From assembly GCA_035079385.1 (NCBI GenBank), contig JAVHKY010000035.1:2294001-2358000 (forward strand): a stretch of 64,000 nucleotides of DNA, in the 5' to 3' direction. The first letter of the stretch is position 1. The number at the start of each line of letters is the position of its first letter. The notes under the pieces were generated by a model. That model was not told the DNA's origin. It ran no database searches and saw nothing but the letters and a program-made list of their open reading frames with translations. Positions 23,622 through 35,853 of this stretch are shown here, in pieces. The translations under genes were made by a program, and so were the position numbers. Source of the DNA: Aspidiotus rigidus (taxonomy: Eukaryota; Arthropoda; Insecta; Hemiptera; Diaspididae).

Positions 23622-24570
23622 GTTGACTTTTTGCCTTGCATGCTGAATAGTGGATGGCAAAGAGGAGAGTTGGATGGATAGAAACATTTTAAGTGGGAGG
23701 TTACTGCTTAATTTGATTTGTAACAGGATGTGATCTTTCGCAGATGAATTTTTTTTGGTGAGTGAAGGGTCACAGCGACAAGACAGGTGTTGACGATTAT
23801 GAATATGGGTACAGTTGATAATTGGTTGATAATAATAGTCCTGTGTTACAAAGCGAGCAGCAGGGTCAGGAATTAAGTGAGAGTACACGTGTGTTGGGTG
23901 AAAATTTTTGATTTTTATAGATCCAGTGAAACGAGAAAGTTTCTCATGTCGGGGTATCAATCAGAGAATATGCAGGATAAGCGTTGAGGGTGAACGAAAA
24001 TATTGAAGTGGTTGAGAGGGCTTCTCAAAAGAGGCCAGAAATCAGCAAATGGATGGGGTAACAGTTGAGAATGGGGTGATCCATAATCTAGGATAGATTG
24101 GTAGAGGGGAAGTAGAATTTTACGGTTGCAACCGGTGGAAGGACGGATAGGTATTTTAAGACGTTTAAAGCTTTGAGGCTTTTTACTTCAATTCCTTTAA
24201 CATGTGGTAGCCATAAGTGTTTCAAGTGGAAGCAGAGGCCGAGAACTTTTACTGTGTCATTAACTGTATGATAGGGATGAAGTTGAGGAGGAGGGAATGA
24301 AGTTTCAGCTCGTTTTTTGACAAAATTTGCGGTACAGTATTCGGAGGAGGATATTCCGTATTTGCGGTATGATAGCCAGTCAAGGATGGACAAGATGGAA
24401 TTTCGTAGTCGATTATTTGTTTGCATGTGGATGCTCAGATCACACGCATATAAAATTCGTTTAACAGGGAAAGCGATATTACTAAAGATGTCTTTTATCG
24501 CGATCATAAGAAGTGTTCCAGTGAGGGGTGACCCTTCTGGGACTAATGTCAACTAAAAGTCAAATTTTGG
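23622..24570 (-). mobile_element. Non-LTR retrotransposon fragment B (reverse transcriptase)
   Basis: The frame at 24088-24552 encodes PEGSPLTGTLLMIAIKDIF and RILYACDLSIHM, equal to the reverse transcriptase motif B (QGSPLS) and the catalytic YADD box with the first Asp replaced by Cys. VLGLCFHLKHLWLPHVK and LKALNVLKYLS follow, as in Jockey/I-group elements. The continuation to 23622 is broken. The altered catalytic box and the truncation at both ends show it is dead. Confidence 0.82.
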
Positions 24571-26600
24571 GTAGTTTTTTTGTAAATCACGATAGGTATA
24601 TGACTGAATATAGTATTGAAACCAAATATAGCTTCGGAGTGATTGAAACCGATACCAGTAACAGCTAAAAATTGATCCTTTAAAATTAATTTGTTTCAAT
24701 TTTTACCTTTATCCTCAACAAGTTATGAAAAAAATATATTATCATGATATAGTTTTTTTTTTTTGTTTTTTTTTTTCTGCAATTGATCCAATGAAAGAAA
24801 TGTATCCCTAAAAAGCAACATTATAAGAAATAATTCTGACAATCGCATCGAGTAAAAAAATATGTATTTCCCGCACGTTGACGTGGACGGACACACCGTC
24901 AAAATACGGAAGTTTGTGCGGCGCCTATTGACATACCTACCTGACGACGTGATAACTAAATCGAAAACGCAACTTAAAAGAAGCTTTTTCCGAAAATTGC
25001 CGTACGCGTACTTCGAAATCAAACAATTCTGATTCCGAGATTTCTCGAATACAACTTCGGGCCTACCTACGTACGGGAAGCCATTATATCCAAATATTAT
25101 TATTGATCTAAGAGGTGCACACGACACATTTCCATCGTACGTCCGTCATGAATAGAAATACGAGTACGCTGTAATGAAACATTTCCGCGTGTCGTTTATT
25201 CAACAAAATTTTCTAACAACTCTTGAAAACTTTGGTAACGAGGGTACGAGTAAATAAAAAATATAAACTCATACGACGGACAGTTTTCCTCGTTTCCGCA
25301 ACTTTAGTACACGTATTCGTGGGCAGTATTCAGCAGCGAAACAAATTTTAAGGTCACTTGCACGTGTTTTGATTGAAAAAAAGTCCGAGCGAACAGTTCT
25401 GAAGGAAAACTCGAAGAAATACCGTAACTGTCCCAAATACGTCGCAATAAAATTTTCTATATTATTGTTCTGAATCAAAAACTTTTTTCAAAACACGCAT
25501 CTCGGATGGATAGACATTAAATTTCTAAGAAATTCGGGTCCATTCTCTCTCGGCGAATGACGAGATAGTTTTTTGAGTAAATAATTTCAAGTAGGTAGCT
25601 TGTTCAACGAAATACCCGAATTCTCGACGTACTAAGAATATTTTTCTTTTACGTTGGTCGCAGTCGAGGATGGTTCAGGATTTTCTATGTAAATTAGATT
25701 ATTTATAGATTTTCGTTAAGGTAGTTGTAGCGCGTGGGCTTTATTTCAGCTATCTACGGTCAAACTCGTATAATTTTATTGACGATGAAATTCTCATGAA
25801 GTGTGCGACAAAAATATTTTAAGCGTTCAAAGGAGTAATGATGAAGAAGGAGACTGGAAAAGGGAGAAATATAATGACTATGGTCCACATGTGATTTCTA
25901 TAAGATAATGATAATAAATCGAGCAATCTGATGCAGGTCAATATTAAATTTCTTTACTGTGACCGAATAAACTTGATATAGATGAACTAAGTTTGGGTAG
26001 TCAATACGTTGCGGTGAAACAGATAGCCTATGGCATACCCATATAAGGTAAGCTATAATGTGACATCACAGAAATATAGTCTATGTGAAATGTGTGAAAC
26101 GGGAAAACAGTGACTGATCGAAATTTAATGGTTGTTGAACAAGAAAAAACGACATGTGAACACGATTATGAGGCAGGCAACAATAATAATACGAATTTTG
26201 GGGTTGGGAAACGCATTTCTCTAGCTCCAATTTGAAATACTTGACGCTAGAAAATGATAAATGAACTGAATTTGATGTTTGTTGAACAGAATTATGACAA
26301 AAATTTACATCCAAAATCTGAAGAGGCGTAGGCTGAATCCTCTTAAATTTGGAACATATCTAGAAGAGAAACTGAAAGTAAACAAAATTCAATGCTTGCT
26401 GGACAAAACTTTACAAAACGGTATGAACATTTTCGATCCAACATCTGAAGACACCGTTTTGAAATACGCGCGCAAGAAGAACGGAAGATTTACAAAATAA
26501 AATGTTTTGCCAAACAAAATGAGGGAAAAATTCGAAATTTGGAGATTGGGCCGCGATGTATCATGTCGACTCCAAATAGACTTGTTATTCCGACCGAAAG
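24571..26600. other. Unassigned intron DNA
   Basis: A poly-T rich tract (24750-24778) and anonymous frames only. Nothing with family motifs. Confidence 0.45.
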
Positions 26601-28300
26601 CCGACTCGAAATAATAAACAACAGCCTCCGTACAACCTTCCTATTTCTGAATTTGATCTCGAGACTACTCTAAACAAAACCCATGGACTCGACAACATAC
26701 ACTCGGCCATGATCAAAAATTTCCAACCAAACTCACTCTCTTACCTCCTCTCTTTATTCAACTTCACCTTCTCGCAAAAACCTTCATCATCTTCCTCATA
26801 CCGCCTTATTACTGCATGGGCCCACTTCTAAAATTCCATCATGAAGCTACGACAAACATCTCGTCTACATTCTGATCAAAAACTTACTTGGGCCCCATAT
26901 ATTAAAACCCTTGAAGCCAAATGTACACGCGCTCTACATATTTAAAAATTCATACTTCACCCCTCGAAAGGATGCAACCAAAAATTACTCCTCCAACTAT
27001 ACAAAAGCCTCTCAAAATCAGACTATGGGTTCCCAAATTTATAACTTAGCTAACAAAACTGTACTCGCCTTACTTGACCCATCCAAACCTCGTCTCTCAG
27101 GATTGTCCTGGGAGCTTATCGTACTAGCCCGAAACTTGGCCTATGTGCAGACGCCTCAGAACCTCCTCTCCACCTTCGTAGACTCATCCTGACCTCAAAA
27201 TTTTCATCTTGTGTCTCTCAATTTTGGCAACTTCCAATTTTGAACTGAGTCTTTCTCGTCAACAACAATCAACTCTCGCCCTCAATTTAATTACTCTCTC
27301 AATAAATCGTTCCCATTAAATCATCCATACGTACAACCTTCTCCCCTTGGACTCTCCCTCAACCCAAAATACGTCTCAATCTCACAGAAACATCCAATTG
27401 GACAAAACTGTTTGTACCTAACACGTCAGAAAATTACTTCAAGAATACCCTTACTGCACACACTGCCTGATGGTTACGCACACTCTTTCGGCAGGGAAAT
27501 ATTTTCAGAACGCATCCACAACGTAGCTTCTATGTTTACAGCGGAACTTGACATAATTACCTGCCTCTCCTACCTCTCCCAACTTCCCCCAAGCGGCAAA
27601 TTCCTCTCCTTACATTCCCTTACAGACGACTCTAAACTTGATCAACACACAAATAATCTTAATATATGGATCCCCGGACTCATTGGTCGCCCTGAACATG
27701 ACACCGTTGACCAAACCGCCGAAAAAGCTACCTCCCTCAACCAAATAACTGATAATTACCCTGTCCCATCCCTGGCCTATTAAAGTCATTGCTGTTAACT
27801 TATTACCCGATCATGAAACTCACTTTGGCAAAATCAATCCAACAATAAATTCCTGCGTATCAAAAAAATTCCTGTCCCCGGGTCATTCTTCATTAGAGAC
27901 ACAAAACGACAAGAAGTGATTCTTTCCCGTCAAAGAATTGGCTACACAAAAACTACTCACTCTGACATAACCAACCCTCACAATCTAACCCCTCCATTTT
28001 GCCCCTAATGCCAACAAAACAATTTAATAGTTGACAATTCTTTCTCCTGCTCCCAACTCTCATCTCTCCGTTCTTCTTCGAATACACTTTCCTTCCTCAC
28101 TCAAAAACAACCACGAAACCATTTGTGGTACCCTACAATTTACTTCTAACGTTTACTCCAGTATCTGAACAAACCTAACTGTCCACTTTAATTCCACTCA
28201 ATATTACTCGTAGTTCACCTTGTTTGCCGCCTTACTAATTTCAGAACACAATTATTCAATACTTTGGTACGCCGAGCTAAATAGCCCCAGTGTAGCTGAT
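26600..28300 (+). mobile_element. Non-LTR retrotransposon fragment C (RT end, RNase H, 3' UTR)
   Basis: Frames 26911-27192 and 27412-27783 with intervening shifts follow the order of a Jockey/I-group ORF2: a late RT region, then an RNase H entry (SMFTAELDIITCLSYLSQLPPSGKF, given in part) and a Cys/His-rich end near 28000. The 3' terminus contains GCCGAGCTAAATAGCCC and an AGCTGATAGC-type motif, also found at the 3' end of the insertion at 44336-44690. Multiple stops; not functional. Confidence 0.72.
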
Positions 28301-28404
28301 AGCTAGTTCGTTCGTATCGTATATATTGTAGGCATCTCCTGCTCAGGAGGTAGCCCCTCAAAATCATGTGCACATTATACATAAGTACATAAATAATACA
28401 CGTG

Positions 28405-29829
28405 TTATTCATAATCCATGAGAGTCGATCTTCTTCTCCCTCTTGATTTCTTTCCTAGTATTTTCCCGAGCATTACCGCGCTGAAGAGAGGCTCGTCCTT
28501 CTTTTTCTCCAGGAATCGTACCTTTCCTTGCGTAATTATTTCCAACAACACCGGTTCCTCTAGCTTGCACTTAGCCAGCACTTCCACTTTCTTTACTTTT
28601 TTGGTCCACGCTATGCGCAACATTCGTCGGTAGCACCATAGTTCGAATGCGTGGGTCATGATCCAGGCTTCCGACGCGTATCTCAAAACGGACCAAACGT
28701 AGCAGCGTAGTATCCTCCAACGTGTTGTAAACTTCAGTTTCCGGTCCTTCAAAACGTACTCCAGATTATAGAAAGCGTTTCGAGCTGTCGCTATCCGACA
28801 TGCAATTTCGGTATCATCTTTCCCGTCATTCCTGATCATAACTCCGAGATATTTATACGTCTTAACCTGTAGCAGCACTTGACCATCTACTTCAATACCC
28901 AATTGTTTTCCGCTTACTTTCTTCTCTATGAGCATTATTTTTGTCTTTGAAGTGTTTATAGACATGCCAACTTTCTTGCCTTCTTCATTTAATCTCTTTA
29001 TCATTTGTTGCAGTTGTAGTGGGGATGCAGCTATCATAACTCTGTCGTCTGCATAACTTACGTTGTTGATTTTCAGGCCATTGATTGGAAAACCGACCTT
29101 TGAGAACTTTGGATGTTGCATTATATGCTCTGAGTAGGCATTAAATAGTCTGGGCGACATTGGGCATCCTTGTCGTACCCCTCGTTTAACGCAGCATGCC
29201 TCCGATGAATTTGACGCGCCTATTCGAACATTTGCTTTTTGGTTCCAGTACAGGTTTTGAATCAGATGTACATCTTCACCGTCTACATCATATTTCTCCA
29301 GCATGTTCATCAGCTTGCTGTGCTCAACTCTGTCGAAGGCTTTTTCATAGTCCACAAAACAGACGTAGATTCGTCGATTCATTTCGAGGGACCTTTGTAT
29401 TAGTGTCTTGAATAATGCGACGGCGTCCCTTGTCCCTTTCTTCGCTCTAAAGCCAAATTGCGTTTGACTCAGTGTAGCGTCAATGCGGTTCTCTATACGT
29501 CTGTTAACTATCGTTAGTAATAATTTTAAAGTATGGGACATTAGACTGATAGTTTGGTAGTCGCTACATTTCATCGAGGTGCCCTTTTTAGGTAGAGGTA
29601 TATCTGTTGAAGTTTTAAAATCGTCGGGTATGACCCCGGATCGATAAATCTCATTCAGAATTGTGAGGAGGACTGTTTTATTCTTTACATTCAGGCTTTT
29701 CAAAAATTCTGCAGGAATTTTATCCTGTCCAACAGCTTTCCTTCTTTTTGCTGTGCCTATTGCGAATTCCAGTTCCCTCATTATTATGTCTGGGGCACAA
29801 GTTGCCATTCCTCTCCTCTCGGGAGGCAA
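28405..29829 (-). pseudogene. RTE reverse transcriptase part
   Basis: 474 codons. Residues about 30-330 form the reverse transcriptase: FVDYEKAFDRVEH (motif A Asp, about 158-170), RQGCPMSPRLFN (motif B, about 219) and YADD (about 259-262, followed by Arg where Thr is usual). After it come LGVMIRNDG and the thumb, then the C-terminal Trp-rich RTE region with EAWIM and RRMLRIAWTKKV. The catalytic aspartates are intact. The apparent Met start is inside the ancestral single polyprotein, whose upstream part continues in another frame at 29784-30833. It would make DNA from element RNA at the target site. Confidence 0.92.
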
Positions 29830-30833
29830 TTATCACTATATAGTTCCTCTATGTAGTTCAGCCATACCTCCTTTATTTCTTCCTCGTCTGTGCAAATTTT
29901 GTTCGACTCGTTCTTGATCACCGCAATTTTTGATCTACTTTTCTTCGATTTCTTCATCATAGATTTTATTTCATTATGCATTTGATGCATTTTATTCTCC
30001 TCTTCTAATTCTTCCACGCGTTTGCATTTTTCTTCGAACCATCTTGTCTTTGCTTCGACACATTTGTTTAAAATTTCTTGGCAAGCCCTTCTGTATTCCG
30101 CGCTGTTTCTATCTGCAATTCCTCGACGCTTATCTATTAAGTCTAAAATTTCCTTATTCATCCATTCCTTCTTCTTGTTTTCGGTTCTCGCTGCTGTCAG
30201 TACTTTTTCCGCCGCGCTAAGAACTGCATTTTTCCAGGTCGTCCACATTTCCTGAACGTCAGTTTTGTCCTTGATCTGCTGGAGTTCGCTTTCGGCCTCA
30301 ATTTCGTCGTTGAATTTGTTTGCTGCTTCTCTTTTTTCCAGTGCCTCCATGTCAAACCTCACAGCTTTTTGTTTCTCTTTCCGCCTCATAATTTTTAGTC
30401 GTAGTCGAAAAGTTGCCACCAAGAGCACGTGATCGCTGCTACAATCTGCAGATGGGTAGGTGTGACAATTGATGACACCATTTCTGTACCGTTCATTCAC
30501 TAAAATGTAATCTATCTGATTTCGCGTCCGATCCCCAGGGCTTTTCCAAGTGTACAGACGACGCGCGTGCTGCTTGAATTGGGTGTTGCATATTATCAAT
30601 CTATTCTGGTCTGCGAATTCTACCAGCTTATCTCCGCTTTCATTCCGCAATCCGAGACCAAAGTTGCCTACGCTTGTTCCGTGTCCACCTCTACCAACTT
30701 TTGCGTTGAAATCGCCCATGACAAGCACAACGTCGTTGTCATTTGTGTCCGTCAACACACGGCTCAGGTCAGAGTAGAAGGCCTCCAGCTCCCCCTCATC
30801 ACTTTCGCTAGTTGGCGCGTATACCTGGACCAC
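29784..30833 (-). pseudogene. RTE endonuclease, C-terminal half, plus linker
   Basis: 349 codons. MGDFNAKVGRGG (about 39-50) and CSSDHVLLVATF (about 131-142) are the GDFN and SDH motifs of the exonuclease-endonuclease-phosphatase fold; RNQIDYILV lies between. The charged, Lys/Glu-rich second half is the linker to the reverse transcriptase. It overlaps the RT frame by about 45 bases through a frameshift. The upstream half of the domain is in a third frame at 30861-31301. Confidence 0.9.
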
Positions 30834-30860
30834 AGTTATGGCTTTAGGCTTCGAGTCCAG

Positions 30861-31301
30861 TCATATCTTTAATATTCTCTCTGAGAAGGGCAAGATCTCG
30901 CAGATTGCTTGTTTCAATTTTTCACTAATCAGAATGCCCACGCCGTGTTCATGTTTATCTTTGCATGAATAGATGAACTCGTAGCCATCTACATCAATTC
31001 GGTTGTATCCAGTCCATCTGACTTCACTTATTCCGACTACGTCGAGCTTTATTCTCTTTGCCTCTTGGATCACGTTTTGCAATTTTCCTTGCTGATATAG
31101 TGTTCGTACGTTCCATGTCCCAACTCTAATGATCTCCTTCTGTTGTGTTTGTTGCACTGGTTGCACTGGTTGAAATGGTTGCAATGCTTTGACTGATTCA
31201 GCCCTGAGGCTTCGACCCCCCTCGGCAGCTTGCGGAACCGAGGTAAACCGTTGCTGGTTGTCCGAGGTCCCAGCCAAACCGACGTCTTGTTGTGCCATCA
31301 T
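30861..31301 (-). pseudogene. RTE endonuclease, N-terminal half
   Basis: 146 codons. A Gln/Pro-rich start (PFQPVQPVQQTQQ) precedes RVGTWNVRTLY (about 59-69) and VVGISEVRWTG (about 88-98), the Asn and Glu metal-binding motifs of the EEP nuclease, then HEHGVGILI. The domain is the one also present in vertebrate craniofacial development protein 2, which took it from an RTE element. The frame ends early; the next 30 bases need a shift to reach the VQVYAPTSES start of the following frame. Confidence 0.9.
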
Positions 31302-31539
31302 GATTGAGAACTTGGAAGAATACTGCGGTGGTTTTCCGTGGCCTTCCGCAGGCTTTTCTGTCGGGGTGTGCTCCCTTAGTCAGACTGTCAAGTTTTGAGG
31401 CGCTGGAGACTCACCTACTCATTCAGCGTATTAAGCGCTTGATCCGGGTACCATAAAAAAAGCTTGGTCGAAACTCAACAACAATACAGTGCGGCGTGCG
31501 CATTCTCTATAGGTCGGGAAATGTAAATTAGCTTAACTT

Positions 31540-31990
31540 CAACCGGTACAAAAATAGCTCCTCCAAACGGACTTTCTCTCTCATCTCTCCATGCTATTAC
31601 CGATATTATCTATATCAACCCACTCATGCAACGATTTTTTCTAGCTCTTCATACATTAGAAACAATCAACTCTCACCTAACACTAGCTTGGATTTTGGGC
31701 CATGTTAACTTCCCTCCTCACGATGCTCTACATGGAGCAGTCAAACAAGCGACTTCATTACCGAAAGTAATTGACTGCTTAGTGATTCCAACTGAAGACT
31801 TGAAAATGTCCTCCAATCTTTGGTACTCCTCTTGGGAAAAACAGTCCAAAACAAATTCAAGAAAATCGGTCAACATCTCACCCTCATTTCAGACGAGAGG
31901 AAGTCATCTTGGCCCGACTAAGATAGGCCACACTCGTTTCACTCGCACGTATCTTCTTACAAATCTCGCTCCTCCATCATGCCTTCATAA
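31540..31990 (+). mobile_element. Non-LTR retrotransposon fragment D (RNase H)
   Basis: The frame at 31626-32003 contains WILGHVNFPPHDALHGAVKQ, a decayed form of the WVPSHVGI..N..AD..AK motif of non-LTR RNase H, and NLWYSSWEKQSKTN, matching SWYDFWKNQL of fragment A, then GHTRFTRTYLLTNLAPPSC. It is cut at about 31990 by the TIR element copy 2. Confidence 0.72.
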
Positions 31991-31994
31991 TCGA

Positions 31995-32930
31995 CCTAAT
32001 TGATGAACGAAATACCGAAACTCACGGTCCTCCAGTGTGCAAAATAGAATTTTCTCGATTTTTCGTCATTTCCAGAACGTTCCAGCGATTGAAGAATTTT
32101 TGGACTATTTTTTTCGAACTCGACGAACGTGTTTACGTTATAATCGACCTAGTTGATGAACGAAATACCAAAACTCACTGTCCTCCAGGGTGAAAAAGTG
32201 GATTTTTTCACTTCTCTACTGTATTCAGACTGTTCCAGCGATTGTAGAATTTTTGCACAATTTTTCTCAATCTAACGCACTCCACTTAATCCGGGGATGT
32301 GTTTACATAAGAATTAACCAAATCAATAAACGAAATACTGAAAATATATTTTTGGTCTATCTATATTCCCATTTCATCCCACGGAGGAGTGCGTATCTTT
32401 TAGCTCGAACATTGACTATTTATTTCACGCGGTCTATTGTGGTGGCAGTCGTATTTCACCCCGCTATTGATGCAAAAGTCACAGAAATTCATTAAATATT
32501 GATTTTTTTGGGAATGTTTCACCTCACCGAGGACTATGGTACTAAGGTTAGAGGGTAAGGCGCTTCAAATGAATGATTTTCCCCACGTGCCTCCCCCCTC
32601 CGAATTTTTTAAATATTCGAGTTTGAAGCTTTGTTGTTGCTAGAAACTAGGGAAAATATGAATGATTTTTTTTTTTGAAAAAAATACCATGGTTGAACGT
32701 TCACATATCCTAAAATGTCCCAAGTTACATTGCTGTGCGATCATTGTTGCCTTAGATACAGCCATTTTGATTTTAGGCCCCAGAAATGACTCTGCAGCCC
32801 ATGTGGGTGAGCGGATATGTCTAATTTTTTGGGTTTCGAGTTTTTTCATTGGGTACAACATTTTGACGGACGTTTGAAACATTTTTCGACCAAGGCCATT
32901 CCCCCCTCCCCTTACCCGGCTTGAGCTTGT
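31995..32930. mobile_element. TIR element with internal tandem repeats, copy 2 (one end)
   Basis: Reverse-complement relative of 22206-23621: two internal repeat units (32000-32250), then the conserved middle, then the terminal arm ending near CTTACCCGGCTTGAGC (about 32925). The other terminal arm is missing. Confidence 0.75.
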
Positions 32931-34330
32931 TACACCAATAAAAGAACCCTTAAGGGCAACTGTAATACTTGTTGAAAAGAAAAAGAATAATAAAACTGAC
33001 CTACATAAATGACAAAAATCAAATTCACGCGAGAGAAATTTTTCTTCGCAAAATATTCAGTTCCTGATCTAAAAAGTTTTTCGGCCATTATGACAGTGCG
33101 TTCGAGAGAGCCAGGAAATAAAGTTTATCTAGACGATCGACTTATCCGACGATACCAGAATGTGCTTACAGGTTACCACCGAGATTACCGTTGGTCCCAG
33201 TATATTTCGAGCGAGCTAACTTCCCACGAGCTTACGTAACCTCGAAGTAAATAAGTAGAGTAAATCACGAAAGTTTGATGTTTCCTTTGTATATTCGTTA
33301 CTCGGGGGGAAGAATATGGCACCTCTTGAGAGAGAGAAACTCATTTGACGTACACGTCTTTGTTTTCGTAATTTTTTGGATATGAATGTAGCGCACAACG
33401 GGACGCGCGTATAATTTGAACAAAACTAATTTCATCGCCTTGCTCCGTTAATAATTCAATTCCAGTTAAGCAAATTAATGTTTGCTCTAGCTAAACAGCG
33501 ACGTCTTCTATTTATATACATGTATATACGGACGGAGACGTGACGCTTTTCTCTTATCGCTGAAGCTGTGCCATATCTTAAGTCTCGTAGTTTTTACATT
33601 TTCGGAACGAAAATTAGAAAAAATAGTGTAGATTTATTCGCGCGCAGCGAAGAAGGGTGAAGGTGAAGACGAAGGATACAGCAATCAACAATGTATAGTT
33701 TTCGTTACATGGATAACACGTACGTTTCTGGCAGGATCGGGCAGACGTAAAGCCTTGACTCCTACGCAACGCAATTTTATTTAGCGCTTGTTATACGCAT
33801 TCATTCGTCTCTCTCATATTCTCGCCCTCTCTCACTCTCTCCGTATCGACGCGACGTTATGTTCGCGGACTCGCTTTAAAAGTGAAAGATAGCGATGGTA
33901 TAGGCTGAGAAGGTTTTCGTTTTTCTTTAGCGCTGTGTTCTTTTTTCTTTTTTCCATCTGTCTCTAATTAGACTTCCATGATGAATGTGGCTATAATTTA
34001 AAAATCCTACGCACTAATTTAAAAAAAAGAACGGGGCTCATTCATACACAAATAGACGTTTTCCAATGCATAATAAAACTTTCTGTTTGTAAGATCCTTA
34101 TACAATCCAATTTTGAATCTGAAAATCTTCAGACAAATTGATGGTGCGAGAAAGCCGTATTGTTCGGAGTAGGCGAACTTCTTTATCTTATGATGTCATC
34201 GCAGTTAGAAGTAAACAGCAGAAATGCCCGTCCTTTGGACGGAACCATTACATCTACCTAACACAAGCCTGTACTTTCTTGAAGTTCGACGATCTTTGCC
34301 TTCATTGCACCTTCTATTTTAGGCCGACAT
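32931..34330. other. Unassigned intron DNA
   Basis: No gene or paired repeat recognised; anonymous frames only. Confidence 0.45.
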
Positions 34331-34339
34331 GCAATATAC

Positions 34340-35330
34340 TAGAGGCTTCATGTCCTGTATGCTAGGCGAACCAGCTCATTCTATCTCCCACACTACTCTG
34401 TACTAGAGTAGAGAAACAGTATGCTTGGAATTTGGAGAAGCTGCTTTACAAGTCAATCTCTGATAAACTAGGGTGAATTAGGCCCAACTATGTAGTCTAA
34501 CATACCTACTAGAAAACTAGGCGTAGACTAGAAAGAGACGAGGCGGGCGTAGTCTGACGTCATAGGCCTACTCTAGGCTCATTTTAGGATGTTCAGGCAA
34601 ACGAGTGGAGCGAGTGAGCTAATCAGCCTAACATACAGTATACTAGACTTGTTATACTAGGTCAAGAATAGAGACAAACGAGAGGAGTGAGTGAATCTGG
34701 GAACCTTTCAACCTAGCATACAATACACTTCACCTGCACAGCTCGTGAGCCAGTTAGCCTAACATACAGAATACTAGGTTATGGAGGGGGACGTTATCAC
34801 GACCGACGCATAAAAAGTCGATGTTACATCGAAATGCTACAAATACGTTACTTGTCTTTGGAGGAGACACTATGTATCTTCACTTTGTGTTCTGTGTCAC
34901 TTTTCTTTGAGGGGGGGTAAAAGAAGATTTGCTCTGTTCATTGCTATTGAGGTCTTATTCATGAAGTACGCTGAATAAGGCGAGTATCAGGAAATCTGTT
35001 TCATGATGGGATTTGTCAATTCCAATATTGATAAGTAGGTCGACTTTTTTCCAAGTCCCACTCCAGAGAATGTAGGTGGACGATAGAATTCTGACATGTA
35101 TATTATGTCTTTGGACTGGGGGTCAGTCTGACATGTGCGTCACACAACGCGATACGACGCTTTATGACGTCATCAATAACCTTGGATTCAGAAAAATTTC
35201 GACCATTACCCTATATTATACTACACCTAATATGTGAGTATACTAGATTTATATTAGACTTTAAGAAGGCAAGCGAATGAGCGGGCGAGTGAGTTTCCAA
35301 AGCTGGTTAGTTTCAAGAAATTTCAATACA
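34340..35330. repeat. CCTAACATACAG/TACTAGG repeat block
   Basis: Degenerate repeats containing CCTAACATACAG, TATACTAG and CGAGTGAG-type motifs, followed by a segment with GACGTCAT and CAGAAAAATTTCGACC that links it to the satellite family at 10130. A related CCTAG-rich piece is at 63590-63660. Confidence 0.5.
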
Positions 35331-35853
35331 ATAGAGGTCGATATATCGATATAATTAAGATCGATGTATTTATAGTTTATCAAAGTGTACTTCCTTTATT
35401 GACTAGCCTGCTTAGAAAGTTTTGCCTTCATTATACGTATCGACCCAATTCTCCGTGACGACATAATAATGACAGCAATGTCGCATCAAAAACTGGCCTG
35501 CCTGCTGCAGCTGTCTTCCTTTGAAATGCAAACAAACTTTTCACATGATTGCAGCGTTCGCAAAAATCTGAATATTCTAAAAGTAAACGACATGTTAATG
35601 ATGAGCGGTCTTGTTTCATAAAATACAAACACTACTCTGTCTATTAGGAATACTCACCTTTAAGATATATTGTTTATTTTTGAAATATTTGCGTTTTGCG
35701 GACGCTGCGTGATCTGTATGGGAATTAACAGGCAAAAAGTTTGTTTACATTTTGAAGGGAGACAGCTGCAGAATACAGCCTGATTTGTTTAGGATTCATT
35801 TGTGCATATTTGATTCATTGACGTGACTGGGGAAACAGTTTATTAAGGCTAAA

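Larger units (their letters stand above)
28310..31440 (-). mobile_element. Nearly full-length RTE-type non-LTR retrotransposon
   Basis: Endonuclease and reverse transcriptase lie in the order expected for RTE elements over about 3 kb of minus strand. One frameshift splits the endonuclease (about 30840) and another separates it from the RT (about 29800). Sequence before 31301 appears to be 5' UTR; 28310-28404 looks like 3' UTR. It inserted next to, and opposite to, non-LTR fragment C. This is the best preserved transposon in the window, and so probably the youngest non-LTR insertion. Confidence 0.9.

Noticed and set aside
28405..31301. Host craniofacial development protein 2 gene
   Set aside because: The nuclease is fused to a reverse transcriptase; it is the RTE element from which the domain derives.
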